DNA of 58,706 bases from NCBI GenBank assembly GCA_964531695.1, contig CAZHEH010000022.1:1-58706 (forward strand), read 5' to 3'. The number at the start of each line of letters is the position of its first letter. Within the stretch, counting starts at the first letter, position 1. The notes beneath the pieces are model-generated. The model made no database searches. It saw only the letters and a list, made by a program, of their open reading frames with translations, and had not been told where the DNA came from. Positions 41,793 to 50,528 of this stretch are shown here, piece after piece. The translations under genes were made by a program, and so were the position numbers. Source of the stretch: JAGXKT01 sp964531695 (GTDB taxonomy: Bacteria; Planctomycetota; Phycisphaerae; SM23-33).

Positions 41793-43664
41793 ATGAGAAG
41801 CGACCGTATCAAGAAGGGACCGGAGCGCGGGCCGCATCGCAGCTTGATGAAGGCCACGGGGCTGACGAACGAGGACATCAAGCGCCCGCTGATCGGCGTG
41901 GTGTGCAGCTACACCGATGCCGTGCCGGGCCACGCGCACCTCGACGCCGTCGGCGAGTACGTCAAGCAGCGCGTTCGCGACGCGGGCGGCACGCCGATCC
42001 TGTTCAACACGATCGCCATCTGCGACGGCATCGCCATGGGCCACTCCGGCATGAAGTACTCGCTTCAATCGCGCGAGTTGATCGCCGACTGCGTCGAGTC
42101 GATGTTCGGGGCCCACTCGTTCGACGCGATGCTCTGCATTCCCAACTGCGATAAGATCACGCCCGGCATGCTCATGGCAGCGGTGCGAGTGAACGTGCCG
42201 ACGGTCTTCGTATCCGGCGGACCGATGGAGGCCGGGCGCGTCGCCGGCTGCGACGTCGACCTGATCGACCAGTTCTACGCCGTCGCCCAGCGAAAGATCG
42301 GCAAGATGACCGCGAAACAGGTCGCCGAGTACGAGAACAACACCTGCCCCACCTGCGGATCGTGCAGCGGCATGTTCACCGCCAACAGCATGAACTGCCT
42401 GTGCGAGGCCATCGGCATCGCCCTGCCCGGCAACGGCACGACGCTGGCGACGAGCCCGGCCCGGATGTCCCTGTTCGACACGGCCGCCGAGCGGATCGTC
42501 AAGATGGCCAAGGACTGGGCCCGCGACGGCAGCAAGAAGACCTACAAGCTTCTGCCGCGGCGGATCATGACCAAGCGGGCCTTCGAGAACGCCTTCACGC
42601 TGGACATGGCCATGGGCGGCTCGACCAACACCGTGCTGCACATGCTGGCCGTCGCCAACGAAGCGGGCGTGCCGTTCACGCTCAAGGACATCGAGCGGAT
42701 CTCGAAGCGGACGCCGAACACCTGCCGCCTGGCGCCCTCCTCGACGCCCGAGGGCCGAATCTACCACATCCAGGACTGCCACCGCGCCGGCGGCATCCAT
42801 ACGATCCTGTGGGAGCTGCGCGAGGGCAAGAAGACGCTCATCCGCGAGGATGCGATAACCGTAACGGGCGAGACCATGGGCCGGAACCTGGACAAGTGGT
42901 CTCTCCGCAGCGCCAAGCTCTGCCCGGCCGGCAAGAAGCTCTACCGCAACGGCTGGCAGGCGACCGGGCGCGGCGTCGACGAGGTCCGCGCGATGTACCG
43001 CGGCCGGAAGCCCGCCAAGCGAGCAACGAAGAACACCGGGCGGCTCGACGCGCAAGACGTGATCCGCCCGCTCGACCACGCCTTCACGCGCAAGGGCGGT
43101 CTGGTGGTGCTCTACGGCAACATCGCCCGCAACGGCGGCATCGTGAAGCTCGCCGGCGTCGACCCGGCCATGTACTCGCACAGCGGACCGGCTCGGATCT
43201 ACGAGGGCCAGGACGCCGCGTGCGAGGGCATCCTCGCCGGCGAGGTGCAGCCCGGCGACGTCGTGGTGATCCGCAACGAAGGCCCCAAGGGCGGACCCGG
43301 CATGCAGGAGATGCTCGCCCCGACGAGCTACATCAGCGGCATGGGCCTCGGCGACAAGTGCGCGCTGATCACGGACGGTCGCTTCAGCGGAGGCACGGCC
43401 GGGGCGTGCATCGGGCACATCTCGCCCGAGGCGGCCGCCGGCGGCGAGATCGGCCTGCTCCGGGACGGCGACCGGATCGAGATCGACATCCCCGGCGGGA
43501 AGCTCGACGCCAAGGTGACGCAGGCGGAATTCGCCCGGCGCCGGAAGAAGTGCAAGCCCCGCCCCGCCCCGATCCGCCACGGCTCCCTCGGCCGCTACGC
43601 CGCACACGCGACCAGCGCTGACACCGGGGCCGTGCTCGACTGGCCGGGCAAGCCGAAGCCATAG
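41793..43664 (+). CDS. ilvD: Dihydroxy-acid dehydratase
   Basis: Fe-S enzyme of valine, isoleucine and leucine synthesis that dehydrates dihydroxy acids to 2-keto acids. The start at 41793 has AAGGA nine bases upstream and gives 623 aa. Cluster-binding Cys lie in IPNCDKITPGMLMAA and CPTCGSCSGMFTANSMNCL. Other landmarks are GAHSFDAMLCIP, SGPARIYEGQDAACEGIL, GPKGGPGMQEMLAPTSYI and TDGRFSGGTAGACIGHISPE. Longer in-frame starts (41736) lack conservation. Confidence 0.96.
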   Translation: MRSDRIKKGPERGPHRSLMKATGLTNEDIKRPLIGVVCSYTDAVPGHAHLDAVGEYVKQRVRDAGGTPILFNTIAICDGIAMGHSGMKYSLQSRELIADCVESMFGAHSFDAMLCIPNCDKITPGMLMAAVRVNVPTVFVSGGPMEAGRVAGCDVDLIDQFYAVAQRKIGKMTAKQVAEYENNTCPTCGSCSGMFTANSMNCLCEAIGIALPGNGTTLATSPARMSLFDTAAERIVKMAKDWARDGSKKTYKLLPRRIMTKRAFENAFTLDMAMGGSTNTVLHMLAVANEAGVPFTLKDIERISKRTPNTCRLAPSSTPEGRIYHIQDCHRAGGIHTILWELREGKKTLIREDAITVTGETMGRNLDKWSLRSAKLCPAGKKLYRNGWQATGRGVDEVRAMYRGRKPAKRATKNTGRLDAQDVIRPLDHAFTRKGGLVVLYGNIARNGGIVKLAGVDPAMYSHSGPARIYEGQDAACEGILAGEVQPGDVVVIRNEGPKGGPGMQEMLAPTSYISGMGLGDKCALITDGRFSGGTAGACIGHISPEAAAGGEIGLLRDGDRIEIDIPGGKLDAKVTQAEFARRRKKCKPRPAPIRHGSLGRYAAHATSADTGAVLDWPGKPKP

Positions 43665-43859
43665 CAAAGCATCGAACGAGGTTCCAGCTTGTTCGAGCAG
43701 GCCCCTACGCCTTGCTCACCGGGACCCTCGAGCAGTTCCCCGCAATCGCCAGGGTCATCCCGTGCGCCTTCGTGAGCTTCTACTGCGGCTCTGGTACATG
43801 ACGCCCGTGCGCGCCTACAATTCGCACGGACGCTTCGGAAACCCCTGCCCGAAAGGAAC

Positions 43860-44498
43860 ATGGACATGAAGCAGGCACGGATCATCCCAACGCTGCTCAC
43901 GATGGCCGCCCTGATGGCCGGCTGCGCCCCCGAGGGGCACGACGGGCACGGAAACGGCGGCACGCGGTCCGTACACTACACCGGTCCCGCGGCCGACGTG
44001 ACGAAGATGGGCGAGCCGGTGACGCTCGCAGGAGACCGGCTGGAGGTTGGCGACGCGGCCCCCGAGGCGCGCCTCATCACGTCCGACATGCGGGAGGTGA
44101 ACGTGTCGGCCTGGGAAGGCGACGTGCTGGTGCTGTCCGTGGCGCCCTCGCTGGACACGCCCGTCTGCGCCTCGCAGACGGCGAAGCTCGACCGCATGGC
44201 TCGCGGCTGGCCGCGGAACGTGCACGTGGTGTCGGTCAGCATGGACCTGCCGTCGGCGCTGGATCGCTGGGCGGCGAATCACGACATCCGGAACATGGTA
44301 TTGGCCTCGGACTACAAGCACCGCGAGTTCGGCCCCGCCTACGGCCTGCTGATGCGGGAGAACGCCCTGCTCGCCCGAGCGGCCCTCGTGGTGGACCCGG
44401 CGGGGACGATTCGGCACATCGAGGTCGTGGGCGATCTCGGCCGGGAGCCCGATTACCAGGCCATTGCCGAGGCCGTGCGGGAGATTGCGTCGGACTGA
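43860..44498 (+). CDS. tpx: Lipoprotein thiol peroxidase (Tpx), 1-Cys form
   Basis: Peroxiredoxin that reduces hydroperoxides. The 212-aa protein carries a lipoprotein signal (TLLTMAALMAGC, Cys22), a His/Gly-rich spacer, then the Tpx core: VTLAGDRLEVGDAAPEA and the peroxidatic Cys103 in PSLDTPVCASQTAKL. The usual Tpx resolving Cys (in the segment after SxDLP) is absent; here it reads SMDLPSALDRWAAN. The only Cys are the lipid-anchor Cys and Cys103, so it would work as a 1-Cys enzyme needing an external thiol, in the periplasm. AAAGGAAC precedes the ATG. Confidence 0.92.
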   Translation: MDMKQARIIPTLLTMAALMAGCAPEGHDGHGNGGTRSVHYTGPAADVTKMGEPVTLAGDRLEVGDAAPEARLITSDMREVNVSAWEGDVLVLSVAPSLDTPVCASQTAKLDRMARGWPRNVHVVSVSMDLPSALDRWAANHDIRNMVLASDYKHREFGPAYGLLMRENALLARAALVVDPAGTIRHIEVVGDLGREPDYQAIAEAVREIASD

Positions 44499-44524
44499 CC
44501 TCACGGCTCGGCGCCGACCCAAGA

Positions 44525-44560
44525 GAAGACCCCGACGGGACGAATCCCGCCGGGGTCTTC
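44525..44560. terminator. Bidirectional terminator between tpx and serA
   Basis: GAAGACCCCG (44525-44534) pairs with CGGGGTCTTC (44551-44560), with inner pairing of CGGGA and TCCCG. Located between convergent genes. Confidence 0.75.
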
Positions 44561-44610
44561 CTCGAGGGGCTTGCGCCGCGGGCCGGGCCGCGGGCGCGAA
44601 GCGTTCGGGC

Positions 44611-46233
44611 CTACTCCTCCTGCTCGTACGGCGGCAGCTCGGGCAGCCGCATGTAGAAGGCCTCGCTGACGAACTCCAGGTTGCGGATCTCGTCCATGAC
44701 CTGCTCGCCCGGCTCCTGGTCGAGGTTGATTCCGACGACGGCCAATCCGAGCTTCTCCTTCCGTGAGAAGGTCATGTCCGCGATGTTGATGCTGTTGGCG
44801 CCGAAGATGCTGCCGTACCGGCCGAGCACACCGGGCTTGTCTTCGTTGGCGATCACCACGACGTGTCCTTCCGGCCGCATTTCCATGCGGAAACCGTCGA
44901 TGGCGATGACCCGCGGGAAGCGGTTGCCGAAGATGGTGCCCTTGGCGGTCCGCCGGCCCCGGTCCGTCTCGACGACGACCTCCATGACGTTGGCGAACTC
45001 GCGCAGTCGGGCCGACGTGGTCTCCTCGACCTCGACGCCGCGCTGCCGGGCGAGCACGGGGGCGTTGATGACGTTGACGGGCTGGTCCATGTGCGGCGTC
45101 AGCAGGCCGACCAGGAAGTAGGTCGTCAGCGGCTGGACGTTCATGTCCGCGATGTTGCCGCGGTAGATGACCTCGACCTTCTGGATCGCCCCGGAACTGA
45201 TGCCCGCGAGGATCGTGCCCATGCGGCTGGCCAGTTCGCGGTACGGGTGCAGTTGCGGCGGAATGGCCTTGTCGAAGCCCGGAGCATTCAACGCGTTGCG
45301 GACCTCACCGCCACGAAGCGCCTCCACGAGTTGCTGGGCGGCTTCCAGGGCCACCTGCTCCTGCGCCTCTTCCGTCGATGCACCCAGGTGCGGCACGGCC
45401 AGGACGTTCGGATGCTCGATGAGCTTCTTCTCGGCTTCCGTCTCCGGCGGCTCGGCCGTATAGACGTCCAGCGCCGCACCGCCGATCTTGCCCGCCTCGA
45501 CGGCCTTGAACAGCGCGTCGGGGTCGATGATGCCGCCGCGAGCGGCGTTGACGACGCGTGCCGTCGGCTTCATCGCCTCGAGCTGCTCGGCGCCGATCAT
45601 GCCCTCGGTCTCGGCGTTCTTGGGCACGTGCACGGTCAGGTAGTCGATGCGCTTGCACAGCTCGTTCAGATCCTTGACCATCTCGATGCTGTCGCCCGGG
45701 TCGCCCGCGAAGAAAGGGTCATAGCCCAGCACGCGCATCTCCAGCGCCGCCGCACGCTCCGCCACGGCCCGGCCGATTCGGCCCATGCCGACCACGCCGA
45801 GCGTTTTGCCGGCGAGCTGCGTGCCCTTGTACTGCTTCCGGTCCCATGCGCCGCCGCGCAGCGAGGCGTTCGCGGGCGCGAGCTTGCGCGACAGCGCCAT
45901 CATCAGCGCCAACGCCAGCTCGGCCGTGGAGAGCGTGTTGCCGCCCGGCGTGTTCATCACGATGATGCCCTTGGCCGTGGCCGCCTCCACGTCGATGTTG
46001 TCCACGCCGACGCCCGCACGGGCGATGCCCTGGAGCCGGCCGGGGGACTCGAGGATGTCGGCGCGGATCTTCACGCCCGAGCGGACGATCACGCCGTCAT
46101 ACTCGCCGATCATCTGCTTCAGCTCTTCGGCCGGTACCGGACGGTTCTCCGGGAGGCCGACCTCAACGTCTTCCTGTTCCTTCAGCCAGTCGATGCCGAC
46201 CTGGCTGAGCTTGTCCGCCACGAGGATCTTCAT
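44611..46233 (-). CDS. serA: D-3-phosphoglycerate dehydrogenase
   Basis: First step of serine synthesis, oxidising 3-phosphoglycerate with NAD. The 540-aa long form has a substrate-binding N-terminus (MKILVADKLSQVGIDWLKEQ), the NAD motif GVVGMGRIGRAVAERA, VVNAARGGIIDPDAL with the catalytic Arg, VPHLGASTEEAQEQVA with the catalytic His, an intervening ASB domain, and a C-terminal ACT domain (KPGVLGRYGSIFGANSINIA) that may bind serine. The class V aminotransferase 173 bases upstream on the same strand would carry out the next type of step. Confidence 0.97.
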   Translation of the reverse strand: MKILVADKLSQVGIDWLKEQEDVEVGLPENRPVPAEELKQMIGEYDGVIVRSGVKIRADILESPGRLQGIARAGVGVDNIDVEAATAKGIIVMNTPGGNTLSTAELALALMMALSRKLAPANASLRGGAWDRKQYKGTQLAGKTLGVVGMGRIGRAVAERAAALEMRVLGYDPFFAGDPGDSIEMVKDLNELCKRIDYLTVHVPKNAETEGMIGAEQLEAMKPTARVVNAARGGIIDPDALFKAVEAGKIGGAALDVYTAEPPETEAEKKLIEHPNVLAVPHLGASTEEAQEQVALEAAQQLVEALRGGEVRNALNAPGFDKAIPPQLHPYRELASRMGTILAGISSGAIQKVEVIYRGNIADMNVQPLTTYFLVGLLTPHMDQPVNVINAPVLARQRGVEVEETTSARLREFANVMEVVVETDRGRRTAKGTIFGNRFPRVIAIDGFRMEMRPEGHVVVIANEDKPGVLGRYGSIFGANSINIADMTFSRKEKLGLAVVGINLDQEPGEQVMDEIRNLEFVSEAFYMRLPELPPYEQEE

Positions 46234-46325
46234 TTCTCGCTCCCTGTCCTCTCGCCGGCCGCGGGCCGCGCGGATTCGCCCGACTCCCGTTGCCGGCGGC
46301 TGAGGATGATTCTTTTGTAATGGAA

Positions 46326-46347
46326 GGACGACTGCACAAAGTCGTCC
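46326..46347. terminator. Hairpin between aminotransferase and serA
   Basis: GGACGACT (46326-46333), six-base loop, AGTCGTCC (46340-46347). In the minus direction it is followed at short distance by TTACAAAAG. It may end or attenuate transcription from the aminotransferase into serA. Confidence 0.45.
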
Positions 46348-46406
46348 CGATGGGGTTCGGGATGTCCGCCATCAAGAATGGCTCAGCACTCGTGCAATCC
46401 GGGAAC

Positions 46407-47540
46407 CTACTCCCAGTCGCGAAGCACCTTGACCACCTCGGCCACGCCCTTGCCGATCTCCACCGACGCGCCGCAGTCGGCCAGCGTGTATTCCATCGCC
46501 GCGATCAGGCCGATCGTGTCCATCGGGTCCACGTAGCCCATGTGCGAGATCCGGCAGCACTTGCCCTTCAACTCGTTCTGCCCGCCGGCGATGGAAGCGC
46601 CGTACTTCGTCTGAAGCTCCTTCCGGAAGCCGTCGTCCACGCCGTCGGGGTAGAGCAGTCCGGAGACCGAGTCGCTCGGCTGCTGCGAGAACACCCGCAT
46701 GCCCATTGCCGGGGCGGCCGTGCGCACCGCCTCGGCCAGCTTGGCCGTGCGCTTCCAGACCGTCTCGATGCCGATGTCGTTGATCATGTCCACACTGACC
46801 TTCAGTCCGCGGATCAAGCTCACCGGGCCGGTGTACGGCGTGTCGTCCTTGGCCAGCGACTTGCGGTAGGCCTTGAGATCCAGGTAGAAGGCCTGCGCGT
46901 CGATCTCGTCGATCCGCTTCCAGGCCTTGTCGCTGACGGCGAGGAACGCCAGCCCCGGCGGCAGCATGAAGGCCTTCTGGCTTCCGGCCCCGACGATGTC
47001 CACGCCCCACTTGTCCGTCTCCAGCGGCAGCGTGCCGGCCGAGGTGATGCAGTCGGCGATCAGCAGCGCGTCCGTGTCCGCCACGACCTCGGCGATGGCC
47101 TTCAGGTCGCACGCGGTCGCCGTCGATGTCTCGCTGTGAACCGTGACGACCGCCCCGTATTCGCCCGTATCCAGCTTCTCCTTGACCGTCTCCGGCTGGA
47201 GCGCGGTTCCCCACTCCAGTGTCACCTCGTCCACGTCCATGCCGTACCGTTTGGCGATCTTGACCCACCGCTCGCCGAACTTGCCGCCGTTCGAAACGAG
47301 TACCTTCTTGTCCCGCGGAATGGCACAGGCCATCGCCGCTTCCATGCCGGCGGTGCCCGAGCCGGCGAGGGTCAGGACCTCATTCTCCGTCCTCAGGATC
47401 TTCTTCAGCCCGGCGTTGACCTCCGCGAACATCTCGCGGAATCGCGGCGTGCGATGATGAAACATCGGTCGGGCCATCTCGACGAGGACTTCCGGCGGAA
47501 CGTCCGTCGGACCGGGGGTGAAAAGGCGCGCTTTGATCAT
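46407..47540 (-). CDS. Class V PLP aminotransferase (serine-pyruvate/alanine-glyoxylate type)
   Basis: A 377-aa fold-type I aminotransferase. The start at 47540 has GGAG upstream and gives the family N-terminus LFTPGPTDVPPEVL. The PLP Lys is in VGAGSQKAFMLPPG; other landmarks are LAGSGTAGMEAAMA and ALLIADCITSAGTLPLE. Such enzymes transaminate serine, alanine or phosphoserine. Pairing with serA suggests it stands in for SerC (phosphoserine aminotransferase), as in several lineages, but this is inference; it is not a SerC-type sequence. Confidence 0.93.
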   Translation of the reverse strand: MIKARLFTPGPTDVPPEVLVEMARPMFHHRTPRFREMFAEVNAGLKKILRTENEVLTLAGSGTAGMEAAMACAIPRDKKVLVSNGGKFGERWVKIAKRYGMDVDEVTLEWGTALQPETVKEKLDTGEYGAVVTVHSETSTATACDLKAIAEVVADTDALLIADCITSAGTLPLETDKWGVDIVGAGSQKAFMLPPGLAFLAVSDKAWKRIDEIDAQAFYLDLKAYRKSLAKDDTPYTGPVSLIRGLKVSVDMINDIGIETVWKRTAKLAEAVRTAAPAMGMRVFSQQPSDSVSGLLYPDGVDDGFRKELQTKYGASIAGGQNELKGKCCRISHMGYVDPMDTIGLIAAMEYTLADCGASVEIGKGVAEVVKVLRDWE

Positions 47541-47749
47541 GGTGCTCCTCCGCGCGTGCAAAGCCCGTATCGGTTCGGGCTGCGGTTATGCGAACGGGTC
47601 CAAGCCGGCAGAGCCGCGGGCCCTTCCCGCGGTTGCCACCCGTCGCCGTATTCAGTAATCCAGGGTGCCGACCTCGTGGGCAGTTGCGCCCGCCTGCGAA
47701 GCAGTTCCGCACGGCCGGGCGCGAGAGGCGCGGACACCGGTCACAAGCC

Positions 47750-47778
47750 ATTAGAGCCGGGGCGGCGAATCCTGTCAA
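47750..47778 (-). promoter_or_regulatory. Strong promoter for aminotransferase-serA
   Basis: On the minus strand: TTGACA (47778-47773), 17 bases, TCTAAT (47755-47750). The predicted start is near 47743, leaving a leader of about 200 nt before the ATG at 47540. The leader has several hairpins (e.g. GCCCG...CGGGC at 47563-47580). Confidence 0.5.
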
Positions 47779-47835
47779 CATCATTCGCCTCGGCGGGCTA
47801 ATTCTAGCCGTCCGTTGGAAAACGGCTTCCGTCAC

Positions 47836-47962
47836 GAGATCGAGCGGAACGGCCGGGCACCCAGGGTCGGGAGCGCGGGTTCCGCGGGGCTCGAATTCCC
47901 GCGACGCCGCCGCACGGGCCGATCCGCCCATCGCGGCAGGGACAGCTTCATCAACGGGCTGC
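47836..47962. repeat. 127-bp dispersed repeat, copy 2
   Basis: Gapless match to 12498-12624 with conserved ends GAGATCGAGC and CAACGGGCTGC. It lies between the divergent aminotransferase and GH65 genes. The rest of 47779-48107 has no gene I can support. Confidence 0.55.
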
Positions 47963-48107
47963 CATCGCGTGCTTCGCGCGTCGGCTCGCTGGACAGGGCC
48001 CGACCCGGCCGGTATCATCCACGCCTTCGTCCAAGAGGGCGGGCGCCGCAGGCGCATCCCGCCCCACAAGCCGCCCGACACCGCAGTACCCCAACCGGAG
48101 CCCCACC

Positions 48108-50444
48108 ATGGCGAAAGTCGCAGAACGGTACTTCAAGGTCGATCCCTGGCGCATCATCGAGGAGGGCTTCGACCCCGAACGCGGACGGATCGCCGAATCC
48201 GTCTTCTCGCTGGCCAACGAGTTCATGGGCTGCCGCGGCTACTTCGAGGAGGGCTACAGCGGCGACGGGCTCATCGGCCACTACGTCAACGGGCTGTCCG
48301 AGCAGATGGACATCCAACACCCGCAGGTCTTCAAGGGCCTCCAGACCGTCCGCGGCTTCGGCGTCAACACCGTGGACTGGCTCCACGCCCGCATCACGCT
48401 CGACGGCGAGACGCTCGACCTGAACGCCAGCAAGTTCAGCGACTTCGTCCGCACGCTGGACATGAGGTCGGGCGTGATGACCCGCGGCTTCGTCTGGCAC
48501 GTGGGCGACAAGCAACTCAAGTTGACCTTCACGCGCGTGCTGAGCATGAGGCGGCGTAACGTGGGCGCGCAGCGCATCTCGCTGGAGCCGCTGAACTTCT
48601 CGGGCGAAGTCGAGTTTCTGGCCGGGTTGGACTTCTCCGTGCCACACGAGATCGCGGCCGGGTGGACGCAGGTCAAGACGGACGGCAAGCGCGAGGGCAG
48701 GAACTTCTGGACAGTGCAGGGCGGCGACATATGCGACGAGAGCGCGTCGATGATGCTCGCGGCGCAGACCCAGCGGACTCGGCAGTGGCTCGCGGCCGGT
48801 ACGCGCGTGCATGGGCTCGACTCGCCCCGGAAGGTCGAGGGCGAGAAGTTCCTCGGCCTCAAGAGCGAGGTCCCGCTGACGGAGGGCGAGGTCACGAACG
48901 TGGACCGCGTCTGCGTCTTCCACTGGGAGCGCGACGGAGGGAAGCCGCTCGAAGCCGTGCGAGATGACTGGATGGCCGTTGTCAAGCAGCACGAGGGCCT
49001 TGCCTTCGACACGATCCTGGCCGAGCAGAAGGACTACTGGGCCGAGCGCTGGCAGACGCTTGACATCGAACTCGACGGCAAAGACGACCTCCAGCAGGGC
49101 ACGCGGTTCGGGCTCTTCCAGATGTACTCGACGTATCAGGGGCGCGACCCGAGCATCAACATTCCCTGCAAGGGCATGACGGCCGAGGTGTACTACGGCT
49201 GGATGTTCTGGGACTCGGAGACGTATGTGCTTCCCGCGTATGTCTTTATCGACCCCGCGGCCGCCCGGTCGCTGCTGGAGTACCGGTACATCTACCTCCC
49301 CGAGGCCCGCCAGCGCGCGAAGGAACTCGGCTGCGAGGGTGCCCGCTTCCCCTTCGCCACCATCGACGGCACGGAATGCTGCGGGACTTGGCAGCACTGC
49401 GACCTGGAGGTGCACGTCAACGTGGGAATCACGTACGCCCTGTGGCTCTACGAGCGGCTGACCGGCGACACCGCCTTCCTCCACGAGATGGGCGCCGAGG
49501 TCCTCTTCGAGGTCTGCCGCCACATGGCCAGCCGCGGCGAGTGGAGCCCTTCCGGCGACTGGGGCGTCTACGGATGCATGGGACCGGATGAGTTCCACAC
49601 GATGGTCAACCACAATTGCTACACCAATTTTCTCTGCCGCAAGACCTTTCAGTACGCGGCCGAGGTCCTGGAGCAGATGTCGGCTGACGCCCCCGAGCAG
49701 CTCACGGCCGTGCGGGAGAAGATCGGCCTGACCGACGACGAAACGGCCGAATGGGCCCGTATCGCGGAGAACGTCCGCATCCCCTACGACGCCGATCGTA
49801 ATCTCTACGAACAGCATGCCGGCTACTTCGACCTGCCCGAGGTCGACGTCAAGAACCTGCCGCCTGAGCAGATCCCGATCTACGCCAATTGGGTCTACGA
49901 GAAGATCTTCCGCTACAACATGATCAAGCAGCCGGATCTGCTGCTCCTGTTCCTGTTCTACAGCACGGAGTTCGACCTGGAGACCAAGCGCACGAACTTC
50001 GAGTACTACGAGGAGCGCTCCATTCACGAGTCGTCCCTCTCCCCCGGCGTGCACTCCATCCTGGCCGCGGAGGTGGGCAAGATGGACATGGCCAAGGACT
50101 TCTTCCGTTACATGGCCCGGCTGGATTTGGACAACTACAACCGCAACACCGAGCAGGGCCTGCACATCACCGCGATGTCCGGCGTGCGGCTCAACGCCGT
50201 CAACGGCTTCGGAGGGCTGCGGACGGACGGGCCGCGCCTGAGCTTCGCGCCGTCCCTCCCCGAGGGATGGAATGGCCTTCGCTTCCGACTGGTCTACCGC
50301 GGGCGGGTGATCCAACTCGCCATCGCCCCGCAGGAAACGACCTTCCGGCTCGTCGAGGGCCAAGACCTGGACGTGGACGTCTACGGCCGGACGCAAACGC
50401 TCACACAAGCCGAGCTTATCGTCCCCATGCAGGAATCCGTCTGA
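48108..50444 (+). CDS. GH65 glycoside phosphorylase/hydrolase
   Basis: A 778-aa GH65 protein (maltose, kojibiose, nigerose or trehalose phosphorylase group), which splits alpha-glucosides with phosphate to give a sugar 1-phosphate. The N-terminal beta-sandwich begins IIEEGFDPERGRIAESVFSLANEFMGCRGY. The (alpha/alpha)6 catalytic domain holds the general acid E495 in YGCMGPDEFH and YYGWMFWDSETYVLP. The C-terminal sheet is reached through ESSLSPGVHSILAAEVG, and TEQGLHITAMSGV is the phosphate-binding loop region (HxT..G..). That loop supports phosphorylase activity. No signal peptide. The exact linkage cannot be decided from sequence alone. Confidence 0.92.
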   Translation: MAKVAERYFKVDPWRIIEEGFDPERGRIAESVFSLANEFMGCRGYFEEGYSGDGLIGHYVNGLSEQMDIQHPQVFKGLQTVRGFGVNTVDWLHARITLDGETLDLNASKFSDFVRTLDMRSGVMTRGFVWHVGDKQLKLTFTRVLSMRRRNVGAQRISLEPLNFSGEVEFLAGLDFSVPHEIAAGWTQVKTDGKREGRNFWTVQGGDICDESASMMLAAQTQRTRQWLAAGTRVHGLDSPRKVEGEKFLGLKSEVPLTEGEVTNVDRVCVFHWERDGGKPLEAVRDDWMAVVKQHEGLAFDTILAEQKDYWAERWQTLDIELDGKDDLQQGTRFGLFQMYSTYQGRDPSINIPCKGMTAEVYYGWMFWDSETYVLPAYVFIDPAAARSLLEYRYIYLPEARQRAKELGCEGARFPFATIDGTECCGTWQHCDLEVHVNVGITYALWLYERLTGDTAFLHEMGAEVLFEVCRHMASRGEWSPSGDWGVYGCMGPDEFHTMVNHNCYTNFLCRKTFQYAAEVLEQMSADAPEQLTAVREKIGLTDDETAEWARIAENVRIPYDADRNLYEQHAGYFDLPEVDVKNLPPEQIPIYANWVYEKIFRYNMIKQPDLLLLFLFYSTEFDLETKRTNFEYYEERSIHESSLSPGVHSILAAEVGKMDMAKDFFRYMARLDLDNYNRNTEQGLHITAMSGVRLNAVNGFGGLRTDGPRLSFAPSLPEGWNGLRFRLVYRGRVIQLAIAPQETTFRLVEGQDLDVDVYGRTQTLTQAELIVPMQESV

Positions 50445-50528
50445 TCGGCGAAGGGCGAGGGCGGCCTTGCGCGGCGGGCGCACGGTCGGCCGGATCTCCG
50501 GATCAGGCCGGGCGCCGACCCTCGGCCA

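Noticed and set aside
44863..46320. Open frame of 485 codons antisense to serA
   Set aside because: Shadow of serA, with no start signal and no recognisable domain. The same holds for antisense frames opposite araB (6226-7989) and the VIT/VWA gene (55822-57255).
46407..47540. Naming the aminotransferase serC
   Set aside because: The N-terminal PGPTDVPP and overall pattern fit the serine-pyruvate/alanine-glyoxylate class V group rather than SerC; only context suggests a phosphoserine role.
47541..47743. Known riboswitch (glycine, SAM or cobalamin type) in the aminotransferase leader
   Set aside because: None of the conserved core words of these classes could be matched, so it is reported only as a structured-leader candidate.
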